Of a stretch of DNA of 64,000 nucleotides, positions 54,090 to 62,167 are shown piece by piece. How positions within the stretch are numbered: the first letter of the stretch is position 1; every line of letters starts with the position of its first letter. Under the pieces are notes generated by a model that was not told the origin of the DNA, did no database searches, and was given only the letters and a program-made list of their open reading frames with translations. Origin of the DNA: Streptomyces longwoodensis (lineage in GTDB: Bacteria; Actinomycetota; Actinomycetes; Streptomycetales; Streptomycetaceae). The stretch spans positions 265,749 to 329,748 of the forward strand of contig NZ_KQ948559.1 of assembly GCF_001514125.1 (NCBI RefSeq), read 5' to 3'. The translations under genes and the position numbers were made by a program.

Positions 54090-56312
54090 GTGGAGAACGA
54101 GACCCACTACGCCGAAGCCGTGATCGACAACGGCACCTTCGGCACCCGCACCATCCGTTTCGAGACGGGCCGCCTGGCCAAGCAGGCCGCCGGCTCCGCC
54201 GTGGCGTACCTGGACGACGACACCATGGTGCTGTCGGCCACCACCGCCTCCAAGAACCCCAAGGACCAGCTCGACTTCTTCCCCCTGACGGTGGACGTCG
54301 AGGAGCGGATGTACGCCGCCGGCAAGATCCCCGGCAGCTTCTTCCGCCGTGAGGGCCGGCCCTCCGAGGACGCGATCCTCACGTGCCGCCTCATCGACCG
54401 CCCGCTGCGCCCGTCCTTCAAGAAGGGCCTGCGCAACGAGATCCAGGTCGTCTGCACCGTCATGGCGCTCAACCCCGACCACCTGTACGACGTCGTCGCG
54501 ATCAACGCCGCGTCCGCGTCCACGCAGCTGGCCGGCCTGCCCTTCTCCGGCCCGATCGGCGGCGTCCGCGTCGCGCTGATCAGCGGCCAGTGGGTCGCGT
54601 TCCCGACGCACACCGAGCTCGAGGACGCCGTCTTCGACATGGTCGTCGCCGGTCGCGTCCTGGAGGACGGCGACGTCGCGATCATGATGGTCGAGGCCGA
54701 GGCCACCGAGCAGACCATCAAGCTGGTCGAGGGCGGCGCCGAGGCGCCCACCGAGGAGGTCGTGGCCGCCGGTCTGGAGGCCGCGAAGCCCTTCATCAAG
54801 GTCCTGTGCAAGGCCCAGTCGGACCTCGCCGCCAAGGCCGCCAAGCCGGTCGGCGAGTTCCCGGTCTTCCTGGACTACCAGGACGACATCCTGGAGGCGC
54901 TGAGCGCCGCCGTGCGCACCGAGCTCGCCCAGGCGCTCACCATCGCGGGCAAGCAGGAGCGCGAGGCCGAGCTGGACCGCGTCAAGGCGCTCGCCGCCGA
55001 GAAGCTCCTGCCGGAGTTCGAGGGCCGCGAGAAGGAGATCTCCGCCGCCTACCGCTCCCTGACCAAGCAGCTCGTCCGCGAGCGCGTGATCAAGGAGAAG
55101 AAGCGCATCGACGGCCGCGGTGTCACCGACATCCGCACGCTGGCCGCCGAGGTCGAGGCCATCCCGCGGGTTCACGGCTCCGCGCTGTTCGAGCGTGGCG
55201 AGACCCAGATCCTGGGCGTCACCACCCTCAACATGCTCCGCATGGAGCAGCAGCTGGACACCCTCTCCCCGGTGACCCGCAAGCGCTACATGCACAACTA
55301 CAACTTCCCGCCGTACTCCACCGGTGAGACCGGCCGCGTCGGCTCCCCGAAGCGCCGCGAGATCGGCCACGGCGCCCTCGCCGAGCGCGCGCTCGTGCCG
55401 GTGCTGCCCGCGCGCGAGGACTTCCCCTACGCGATCCGCCAGGTGTCCGAGGCCCTCAGCTCCAACGGCTCGACCTCCATGGGCTCGGTCTGCGCCTCCA
55501 CCATGTCGCTGCTGAACGCCGGTGTGCCGCTCAAGGCCCCGGTCGCCGGTATCGCCATGGGCCTGATCTCCCAGGAGATCGAGGGCGAGACGCACTACGT
55601 CACCCTCACCGACATCCTCGGTGCGGAGGACGCCTTCGGCGACATGGACTTCAAGGTCGCCGGCACCAAGGAGTTCGTGACCGCCCTCCAGCTCGACACC
55701 AAGCTGGACGGCATCCCCGCCTCCGTCCTGGCCGCGGCCCTCAAGCAGGCCCGCGACGCCCGCCTCCACATCCTCGACGTGATGATGGAGGCCATCGACC
55801 GGCCCGACGAGATGTCCCCGAACGCCCCGCGGATCATCACCGTCAAGATCCCGGTCGACAAGATCGGTGAGGTCATCGGCCCCAAGGGCAAGATGATCAA
55901 CCAGATCCAGGAGGACACCGGCGCCGAGATCACGATCGAGGACGACGGCACCATCTACATCGGTGCCGCCGACGGCCCCTCCGCCGAGGCCGCCCGCGCC
56001 ACGATCAACGGCATCGCCAACCCGACGATGCCCGAGGTCGGCGAGCGCTACCTGGGCACGGTCGTGAAGACGACCACCTTCGGTGCCTTCGTCTCCCTGC
56101 TCCCCGGCAAGGACGGTCTGCTGCACATCTCGCAGATCCGCAAGCTCGCCGGCGGCAAGCGCGTGGAGAACGTCGAGGACGTCCTCGGCGTCGGCCAGAA
56201 GGTCCAGGTCGAGATCGCCGAGATCGACTCCCGCGGCAAGCTCTCCCTCATCCCCGTGATCGAGGGCGAGGAAGGCTCCGAGGACGACACGAAGGACGAC
56301 ACCGACAAGTGA
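54090..56312 (+). CDS. pnp: Polynucleotide phosphorylase
   Basis: PNPase is a trimeric 3'-5' exoribonuclease and, in Streptomyces, the main RNA 3'-tailing enzyme; its homologue was also described as guanosine pentaphosphate synthetase I. The 740-residue protein has two RNase PH domains (about 12-150 and 335-560, the second with GSSMGSVCAS-like TSMGSVCASTMSLLNAG), a KH domain (about 600-655, IGPKGKMINQIQEDTG) and an S1 domain (about 665-730). The GTG start at 54090 has a distant GAGGA. The stop overlaps the M16 peptidase start. Confidence 0.97.
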   Translation: MENETHYAEAVIDNGTFGTRTIRFETGRLAKQAAGSAVAYLDDDTMVLSATTASKNPKDQLDFFPLTVDVEERMYAAGKIPGSFFRREGRPSEDAILTCRLIDRPLRPSFKKGLRNEIQVVCTVMALNPDHLYDVVAINAASASTQLAGLPFSGPIGGVRVALISGQWVAFPTHTELEDAVFDMVVAGRVLEDGDVAIMMVEAEATEQTIKLVEGGAEAPTEEVVAAGLEAAKPFIKVLCKAQSDLAAKAAKPVGEFPVFLDYQDDILEALSAAVRTELAQALTIAGKQEREAELDRVKALAAEKLLPEFEGREKEISAAYRSLTKQLVRERVIKEKKRIDGRGVTDIRTLAAEVEAIPRVHGSALFERGETQILGVTTLNMLRMEQQLDTLSPVTRKRYMHNYNFPPYSTGETGRVGSPKRREIGHGALAERALVPVLPAREDFPYAIRQVSEALSSNGSTSMGSVCASTMSLLNAGVPLKAPVAGIAMGLISQEIEGETHYVTLTDILGAEDAFGDMDFKVAGTKEFVTALQLDTKLDGIPASVLAAALKQARDARLHILDVMMEAIDRPDEMSPNAPRIITVKIPVDKIGEVIGPKGKMINQIQEDTGAEITIEDDGTIYIGAADGPSAEAARATINGIANPTMPEVGERYLGTVVKTTTFGAFVSLLPGKDGLLHISQIRKLAGGKRVENVEDVLGVGQKVQVEIAEIDSRGKLSLIPVIEGEEGSEDDTKDDTDK

Positions 56313-57688
56313 CGTCGAGCAGCTCCACGGCGACGGCCCGCACCTCCTCGGAGGCGCGGGCCGTCGCCCGTACCCAAACCCTCATCAAGGGCACCGACGG
56401 CACCGGCACGGTCCGCAGGACCACCCTCCCCGGCGGTCTGCGCATCGTCACCGAGACCCTGCCCTCGGTCCGCTCCGCGACCTTCGGCATCTGGGCGCAC
56501 GTCGGCTCCCGCGACGAGACCCCCGCGCTGAACGGCGCCACGCACTACCTCGAGCACCTGCTGTTCAAGGGCACCCACCGGCGCAGCGCCCTGGACATCT
56601 CCGCCGCCCTCGACGCGGTGGGCGGCGAGATGAACGCCTTCACGGCGAAGGAGTACACGTGCTACTACGCGCGCGTGCTCGACGCCGACCTGCCGCTCGC
56701 CATAGACGTCGTCTGCGACATGCTCACCGGCTCGCTGATCCTGGAGGAGGACGTCGACGTCGAGCGCGGCGCCATCCTCGAGGAGATCGCGATGACCGAG
56801 GACGACCCGGGCGACTGCGTGCACGACCTGTTCGCGCACACGATGTTCGGCGACAACCCCCTCGGCCGCCCCGTCCTCGGCACGGTCGACACGGTCAACG
56901 CCCTCACCGCGGACCGCATCCGCCGCTTCTACAAGAAGCACTACGACCCCACCCACCTCGTGGTCGCCTGCGCCGGCAACGTCGACCACCAGAAGGTCGT
57001 CCGCCAGGTCCGCGCCGCCTTCGAGAAGTCCGGGGCGCTGCGCGACCCGGACGCCGTGCCCCTCGCCCCGCGCGGCGGCAGCCGCACCCTGCGCACCGCC
57101 GGCCGGGTCGAGCTGGTCGGCCGCAGGACCGAGCAGGCGCACGTCGTCCTCGGCATGCCCGGCCTGTCCCGCACGGACGACCGGCGCTGGGCCCTGGGCG
57201 TCCTCAACACCGCCCTGGGCGGCGGGATGTCCTCGCGCCTGTTCCAGGAGGTCCGCGAGAAGCGCGGCCTGGCCTACAGCGTGTACTCGTACACCTCGGG
57301 GTTCGCCGACTGCGGCCTGTTCGGCGTGTACGCCGGCTGCCGGCCCAGCCAGGTCCACGACGTGCTGAAGATCTGCCGCGACGAACTCGACCAGGTCGCC
57401 CAGCACGGCCTCTCCGACGACGAGATCGACCGTGCCATCGGCCAGCTCAAGGGCTCCACGGTCCTCGGCCTGGAGGACACCGGCGCGCTGATGAACCGCA
57501 TCGGCAAGAGCGAGCTGTGCTGGGGCGAGCAGATGTCCGTCGACGACATGCTGTCCCGGATAGCGGCCGTGACCCCGGACGACGTCCGCGCGGTGGCCCG
57601 CGAGGTCCTGGGCCGGCGCCCGTCGCTGTCGGTCATCGGCCCCCTGAAGGACAAGCAGGCCGCGCGCCTGCACGACGCCGTCGCCTGA
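56309..57688 (+). CDS. M16-family zinc metallopeptidase
   Basis: The 459-residue protein has the inverted zinc motif in NGATHYLEHLLFKGT (HxxEH) with the downstream Glu ligand region ERGAILEEIAMTEDDP, and the second M16 half with a GGGMSSRLFQEVREKRGLAYSV motif. It belongs to the mitochondrial processing peptidase-like branch. The GTG overlaps the pnp stop (GTGA), so it is translated from the pnp mRNA. The substrate is unknown; pnp and the M16 gene are neighbours in most actinobacteria. It lies 26 nt before dapB. Confidence 0.93.
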   Translation: MTSSSSTATARTSSEARAVARTQTLIKGTDGTGTVRRTTLPGGLRIVTETLPSVRSATFGIWAHVGSRDETPALNGATHYLEHLLFKGTHRRSALDISAALDAVGGEMNAFTAKEYTCYYARVLDADLPLAIDVVCDMLTGSLILEEDVDVERGAILEEIAMTEDDPGDCVHDLFAHTMFGDNPLGRPVLGTVDTVNALTADRIRRFYKKHYDPTHLVVACAGNVDHQKVVRQVRAAFEKSGALRDPDAVPLAPRGGSRTLRTAGRVELVGRRTEQAHVVLGMPGLSRTDDRRWALGVLNTALGGGMSSRLFQEVREKRGLAYSVYSYTSGFADCGLFGVYAGCRPSQVHDVLKICRDELDQVAQHGLSDDEIDRAIGQLKGSTVLGLEDTGALMNRIGKSELCWGEQMSVDDMLSRIAAVTPDDVRAVAREVLGRRPSLSVIGPLKDKQAARLHDAVA

Positions 57689-57714
57689 CCCACCTGGCAA
57701 AGGAAGCAACAGAC

Positions 57715-58467
57715 ATGAGCAAGCTGCGCGTGGCGGTCCTCGGCGCCAAGGGCCGGATCGGTTCCGAGGCGGTCCGGGCCGTCGAGGCCGCCGAGGACCT
57801 GGAGCTGGTGGCCGCCCTCGGCCGGGGCGACTCGCTCCAGGCGCTGACCGACGCCGGCGCCCAGGTGGCCGTGGAACTGACCACGCCCGCCTCGGTCATG
57901 GACAACCTCGAGTTCTGCGTGGGCCACGGCATCCACGCCGTCGTCGGCACCACCGGCTGGACCGACGAGCGCCTGGCCCGCCTCCGGGAGTGGCTGGCCG
58001 GCTCCCCGCAGACCGGTGTGCTCATCGCGCCGAACTTCTCCATCGGCGCCGTGCTCACCATGAAGTTCGCGCAGATCGCCGCGCCGTACTTCGAGTCGGT
58101 GGAGGTCGTCGAGCTGCACCACCCGAACAAGGTGGACGCCCCCTCGGGCACCGCCACGCGCACCGCCCAGCTCATCGCCGAGGCCCGCGCCAAGGCCGGC
58201 ACGGCCCCCGCGCCGGACGCCACCACGACCGCCCTGGACGGCGCCCGCGGCGCGGACGTCGACGGGGTGCCCGTGCACGCGGTCCGTCTGCGGGGCCTCC
58301 TGGCCCACCAGGAGGTCCTCCTCGGCGGCGAGGGCGAGACTCTGACCGTCCGGCACGACTCCCTGCACCACAGCAGCTTCATGCCGGGCATCCTGCTGGG
58401 CGCCCGCCGCGTGGTGACGACGCCCGGCCTGACCTTCGGCCTGGAACACTTCCTGGACCTGGGCTGA
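57715..58467 (+). CDS. dapB: 4-hydroxy-tetrahydrodipicolinate reductase
   Basis: DapB catalyses the NAD(P)H-dependent second step of the diaminopimelate/lysine branch. The 250-residue protein has the nucleotide loop VLGAKGRIGSEAVR, the catalytic HHPNKVDAPSGTA and a C-terminal FMPGILLGARRV region. The ATG at 57715 is preceded by AAAGGAAG. The partner gene dapA lies 2.6 kb downstream with thyX between, the usual Streptomyces order. Confidence 0.96.
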   Translation: MSKLRVAVLGAKGRIGSEAVRAVEAAEDLELVAALGRGDSLQALTDAGAQVAVELTTPASVMDNLEFCVGHGIHAVVGTTGWTDERLARLREWLAGSPQTGVLIAPNFSIGAVLTMKFAQIAAPYFESVEVVELHHPNKVDAPSGTATRTAQLIAEARAKAGTAPAPDATTTALDGARGADVDGVPVHAVRLRGLLAHQEVLLGGEGETLTVRHDSLHHSSFMPGILLGARRVVTTPGLTFGLEHFLDLG

Positions 58468-58475
58468 CCCGGATC

Positions 58476-58928
58476 ATGCGAGCCAAGCTGTCCTACCTCG
58501 TCACGGCTGCCGTCCTGGTCTTCTACTTCGTCCTGGTCGGCAGCCGGGGCGTGCTGCTCATCCAGTCCGGCACGGTCGTCACCGTCACCTTCGGCGTGGC
58601 GGTGCTGGTCCTGCCGGTCATCGGCCTGTGGTTCCTGTGGAAGAACACCCAGTTCGTCCGCCGGGCCAACGCCCTGGCCGCCGAACTCGACGCCGAGGGC
58701 GGCCTGCCCGTCGACGAGCTGCGCCGGTCCCCGAGCGGCCGCATCGACCGGGAGTCGGCCGACGAGGTCTTCGCCCGGCGCAAGGCCGAGACGGAGGCAG
58801 CGCCCGACGACTGGCGCACCTGGTTCCGCCTCGCCGTCGCCTACCACGACGCCCGCGACACCCCGCGCGCCCGCAAGGCCATGCAGCGCGCCATAGCCCT
58901 GCACGACGGCAAGCCCGTCCAGGCCTGA
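58476..58928 (+). CDS. Small membrane protein with TPR-like tail
   Basis: The 150-residue protein has two N-terminal transmembrane segments (YLVTAAVLVFYFVLVGS and VVTVTFGVAVLVLPVIGLWF) and a cytoplasmic tail whose last ~40 residues (DWRTWFRLAVAYHDARDTPRA, split) look like one TPR unit. The ATG at 58476 lies 8 nt after dapB, so it is probably in the same operon. The function is unknown; I recognise no named family. Confidence 0.75.
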   Translation: MRAKLSYLVTAAVLVFYFVLVGSRGVLLIQSGTVVTVTFGVAVLVLPVIGLWFLWKNTQFVRRANALAAELDAEGGLPVDELRRSPSGRIDRESADEVFARRKAETEAAPDDWRTWFRLAVAYHDARDTPRARKAMQRAIALHDGKPVQA

Positions 58929-58991
58929 GCCACCCGCGCCCACAAGGCGCCGCGCAGCCGCTGAACGGGCGCGCGGAGCCGGCCGGGCGCA

Positions 58992-59032
58992 GCGGAGGGG
59001 CCGGCCCGCTCCCGGCGGACCGGCCCCTCCGC
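58992..59032. terminator. Hairpin between convergent membrane-protein genes
   Basis: A 13-bp perfect stem (GCGGAGGGGCCGG / CCGGCCCCTCCGC) has a 15-nt loop. Confidence 0.8.
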
Positions 59033-59049
59033 GCGTCCTGGGGGCGGCG

Positions 59050-59601
59050 TCAGCCCGCGTTCTCCGCGGCCCACGCCTCGACCGTGTCGGCGGCCCGGTC
59101 GAAGGCCTCGTAGCGCGCGAGGAAGTCCGCGTCGTGCGTGGTCAGCAGCGGTACGGCGGCCTCCGCGCCGTGGTCCCGCCGGACGAGGACGAGCGCCTGC
59201 CCCTGCACGGTCCGCGGCAGCCCCAGCCAGCGCACCGGCTGCTGCACGGTCCGCACCGCGCCGACCCGGTTCCACGGCACCGTCCGCGTCACGAGCAGCC
59301 CGACCTGCCGCAGCCCCTGCGAGCTGACCCACACACCCATCCGCAGCAGCCGCAGCGCCCCGGCGATCACCAACAGCGAGAGCCCGAAGACCGTGGCCGC
59401 CTCGGACACGGAGCCGGTGAGCGCGATGACGACCGCCGCGAACAGCACGAAGGAGGCCAGTAGCAGCAGGACCGCGGCCGTGCCGACCCGCCAGGGACCG
59501 GGCCGGTAGGGGCGCCGCCAGCGCTCGTGGTCGTCGTGGGGCAGTGCGACGTCGTCCGCGGCCTCGAAGGGGTGATCGGCCGTCAGGAAGGGCAGGGGCA
59601 C
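59050..59601 (-). CDS. Membrane protein with bacterial PH-like domain
   Basis: The 183-residue protein has a charged N-terminus, two membrane helices (about 38-62 and 65-85) and a C-terminal beta domain with LVTRTVPWNRVGAV and ALVLVRRDHG, resembling bacterial PH-domain membrane proteins. The function is unknown. It uses a GTG start at 59601 with GAGG about 9 nt before. It is transcribed toward the dapB operon, with a terminator between. Confidence 0.75.
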   Translation of the reverse strand: MPLPFLTADHPFEAADDVALPHDDHERWRRPYRPGPWRVGTAAVLLLLASFVLFAAVVIALTGSVSEAATVFGLSLLVIAGALRLLRMGVWVSSQGLRQVGLLVTRTVPWNRVGAVRTVQQPVRWLGLPRTVQGQALVLVRRDHGAEAAVPLLTTHDADFLARYEAFDRAADTVEAWAAENAG

Positions 59602-59693
59602 GGGTGGTCCTCACTCGATCCATGCTGGAGCTGTGACCGGTGAGGTTATCCGCCCGTGACGCCGCTCACCACCTTCGCGGGCCCCGGCAGGAG

Positions 59694-59957
59694 TCAGTGT
59701 CCCCGGGGCGGGTGGGACGAGTCGGACGACTGGGACGCCTGCGACTGCTGCGTGGGCACCGAGTGGTCGAGCGACAGCGCCGGCATCCCCACGACCAGCG
59801 CGCCGACGAGCGCGGCCACGATGGTGAGCCCCAGCAGCCAGCGCCCGGCCATCTCACCGGCGGACGCGCGCTGTCGTGGGGGCGGGGTGACGTTGCTGCG
59901 GAACCGCTCCGCCTCGGCCAGGAAGGCGAAGGGGACGGGCTCGCGCCGACGGAACAT
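59694..59957 (-). CDS. Small membrane protein
   Basis: The 87-residue protein has one transmembrane segment (WLLGLTIVAALVGALVVGM, about 40-58), a charged N-terminus and a Ser/Gln-rich tail. ATG at 59957 follows AAAAGGAG. It lies upstream of thyX on the opposite strand and shares a 213-nt divergent region with it. No family is recognised. Confidence 0.65.
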   Translation of the reverse strand: MFRRREPVPFAFLAEAERFRSNVTPPPRQRASAGEMAGRWLLGLTIVAALVGALVVGMPALSLDHSVPTQQSQASQSSDSSHPPRGH

Positions 59958-59975
59958 CGGAGTGCCACTCCTTTT

Positions 59976-59998
59976 CTTGTCAGGGTCCTTGTCAGGGT
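59976..59998. repeat. Two 11-bp direct repeats in the thyX divergent region
   Basis: CTTGTCAGGGT occurs at 59976-59986 and 59988-59998, 12 bp apart, about one helix turn. This could be a regulator site between the divergent small membrane protein and thyX. Confidence 0.6.
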
Positions 59999-60170
59999 TT
60001 GTGGTCGAACACGTGGACCTCACCGATTCAGACGCGCGAGTGACACAAAAGGTGCCGATGTCCGACAAGATCTTTTGGCCGTGCCCCAGCGGGTGAGGGT
60101 GCCCGGGCCCGCTCGGGTGCCCCGTAAGGTGGTGGCCAACCGCAGCAGTGATGGAAGGACCCCCACCCCC

Positions 60171-60899
60171 GTGACCAGCCCAGAGTCGCTCACGTTCCGC
60201 AGTGACGTCACCGTCGAGCTGGTGAAGTCCAGCGCCTCGGACGCCGACGTGCTCTTCGCCGCCCGCGTCTCCACCGCGGGCGAGCAGTCCCTGGCGGAGC
60301 TCAGCAAGGACCCCGAGCGCTCCAAGGGCCTGATCAACTACCTGATGCGCGACCGGCACGGCAGCCCGTTCGAGCACAACTCGATGACCTTCTTCATCAG
60401 TGCCCCGATCTTCGTCTTCCGCGAGTTCATGCGGCACCGCGTCGGCTGGTCGTACAACGAGGAGTCCGGCCGCTACCGCGAGCTCCAGCCGGTCTTCTAC
60501 GTCCCGGACACCTCCCGCAAGCTGGTCCAGCAGGGCCGCCCCGGGAAGTACGAGTTCGTCGAGGGCACCCCGTCCCAGCACGCCGCGGTCAGCGACACCC
60601 TGCGGGAGTCGTACGAGCAGGCGTACACCGCGTACCAGAAGATGCTCGCCGAGGGTGTCGCGCGCGAGGTCGCCCGTGCCGCCCTCCCGGTCGGCCTGTA
60701 CTCCTCCATGTACGCCACCTGCAACGCCCGCTCGCTGATGCACTTCCTCGGCCTGCGCACCCAGCACGAGCTGGCGAAGGTGCCGTCGTTCCCGCAGCGG
60801 GAGATCGAGATGGTGGGCGAGAAGATGGAGGCGGAGTGGGCCCGGCTCATGCCGCTCACCCACGCCGCGTACAACGCCAACGGCCGCGTGGCGCCGTAA
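60171..60899 (+). CDS. thyX: FAD-dependent thymidylate synthase
   Basis: ThyX makes dTMP from dUMP using methylenetetrahydrofolate and FADH2. The 242-residue protein contains the signature RHRVGWSYNEESGRY and the substrate-binding SPFEHNSMTF. The GTG at 60171 follows GGAAGGA at long spacing. It is placed between the dap genes as is usual in actinobacteria, possibly linking folate and precursor supply. No ThyA is present in the window. Confidence 0.96.
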   Translation: MTSPESLTFRSDVTVELVKSSASDADVLFAARVSTAGEQSLAELSKDPERSKGLINYLMRDRHGSPFEHNSMTFFISAPIFVFREFMRHRVGWSYNEESGRYRELQPVFYVPDTSRKLVQQGRPGKYEFVEGTPSQHAAVSDTLRESYEQAYTAYQKMLAEGVAREVARAALPVGLYSSMYATCNARSLMHFLGLRTQHELAKVPSFPQREIEMVGEKMEAEWARLMPLTHAAYNANGRVAP

Positions 60900-60999
60900 G
60901 GCGGCACCGCGTGCCCGCGCGGTACACATGTGCGGTTCCACCGCCCGAAGTGTCCGTATTGCGGCATTTCTAGAAGTTCATCTAGCCTGATCAAACGGA

Positions 61000-61037
61000 C
61001 CCGGCACTGCTTGAACCCCCGAGCAGGCAGTGCCGGG
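61000..61037 (+). terminator. Hairpin between thyX and dapA
   Basis: CCCGGCACTGC pairs with GCAGTGCCGGG (11 bp, perfect) around a 16-nt loop, followed by CTCCACCTTTGTCC. It may end thyX or a short leader transcript. Confidence 0.7.
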
Positions 61038-61098
61038 CTCCACCTTTGTCCGGACTTGTCGCGACCCCCCGAGGGCAGACCCCGTGATGAGCAACGAG

Positions 61099-61104
61099 TA
61101 GCGT
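61099..61104 (+). promoter_or_regulatory. -10 box of a probable leaderless dapA promoter
   Basis: TAGCGT ends seven nucleotides before the dapA ATG, with no ribosome binding site, the same geometry as at 14775-14780. Confidence 0.5.
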
Positions 61105-61111
61105 GTAACCC

Positions 61112-62011
61112 ATGGCTCCGACCTCCACTCCGCAGACCCCCTTCGGGCGGGTCCTCACCGCCATGGTCACGCCGTTCACGGCGGACGGCGCACTCGACCT
61201 CGACGGCGCACAGCGGCTCGCCACCCACCTGGTGGACGCAGGCAACGACGGCCTGATCATCAACGGCACCACCGGCGAGTCCCCGACCACCAGCGACGCG
61301 GAGAAAGCGGACCTCGTACGAGCCGTACTGGAGGCGGTCGGCGACCGGGCCCACGTGATCGCCGGAGTCGGCACCAACGACACCCACCACAGCGTCGAGC
61401 TGGCCCGCACGGCCGAGCGCACCGGCGCACACGGCCTGCTGGTCGTCACGCCGTACTACAACAAGCCCCCGCAAGAGGGCCTGTACCGTCACTTCACGAC
61501 GGTCGCCGACGCCACCGGGCTGCCGGTCATGCTGTACGACATCCCCGGCCGCAGCGGCGTCCCGATCGGCACCGAGACGCTGGTCCGTCTGGCCGAGCAC
61601 CCGAGGATCGTCGCCAACAAGGACGCCAAGGGCGACCTCGGCCGCGCGAGCTGGGCCATCGCCCGCTCCGGTCTCGCCTGGTACTCCGGCGACGACATGC
61701 TGAACCTGCCGCTGCTCTCCGTGGGCGCGGTCGGCTTCGTCTCGGTCGTCGGTCACGTCGTCACGCCCGACCTGCGCGCCCTCGTCGACGCCTTCGTCTC
61801 CGGTGACGTCCAGAAGGCCGCCGAGATCCACCAGAAGCTGCTGCCCGTCTACACGGGCATGTTCCGCACCCAGGGCGTCATGACCACCAAGGCCGCGCTC
61901 AGCCTCCTGGGCCTGCCGGCCGGCCCCCTGCGCCTGCCCATGGTCGAGTGCACCGCCGAAGAGATCGAGCAGCTCAAGATCGATCTTGCCGCGGGCGGGG
62001 TACAGCTTTAA
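61112..62011 (+). CDS. dapA: 4-hydroxy-tetrahydrodipicolinate synthase
   Basis: DapA condenses pyruvate with aspartate semialdehyde, the first step of the lysine/diaminopimelate branch. The 299-residue TIM-barrel protein has GTTGESPTTSD, the Tyr of TPYYNKPPQEGL, and the Schiff-base Lys in IVANKDAKGD. The ATG at 61112 lacks a ribosome site but has a -10-like TAGCGT at leaderless distance. It is followed by RNase J with 156 nt between. Confidence 0.96.
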   Translation: MAPTSTPQTPFGRVLTAMVTPFTADGALDLDGAQRLATHLVDAGNDGLIINGTTGESPTTSDAEKADLVRAVLEAVGDRAHVIAGVGTNDTHHSVELARTAERTGAHGLLVVTPYYNKPPQEGLYRHFTTVADATGLPVMLYDIPGRSGVPIGTETLVRLAEHPRIVANKDAKGDLGRASWAIARSGLAWYSGDDMLNLPLLSVGAVGFVSVVGHVVTPDLRALVDAFVSGDVQKAAEIHQKLLPVYTGMFRTQGVMTTKAALSLLGLPAGPLRLPMVECTAEEIEQLKIDLAAGGVQL

Positions 62012-62167
62012 ACACCAGACTTCGCGCGCCGACCCGCGCACGCAGACTCCACAACTGAATACGCAGGCCACCGGTGCCTGCACCAGACAACGACAACTGC
62101 TTCTGCACGAACGTCACGCGCGCCACGTGCCCGACCGGTACGTGGCGTGCGTGGTGAGGAGAGTCTT

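Noticed and set aside
61000..61037. Lysine riboswitch upstream of dapA
   Set aside because: Only a simple hairpin is present; the large conserved lysine aptamer is not recognisable and dapA appears leaderless.
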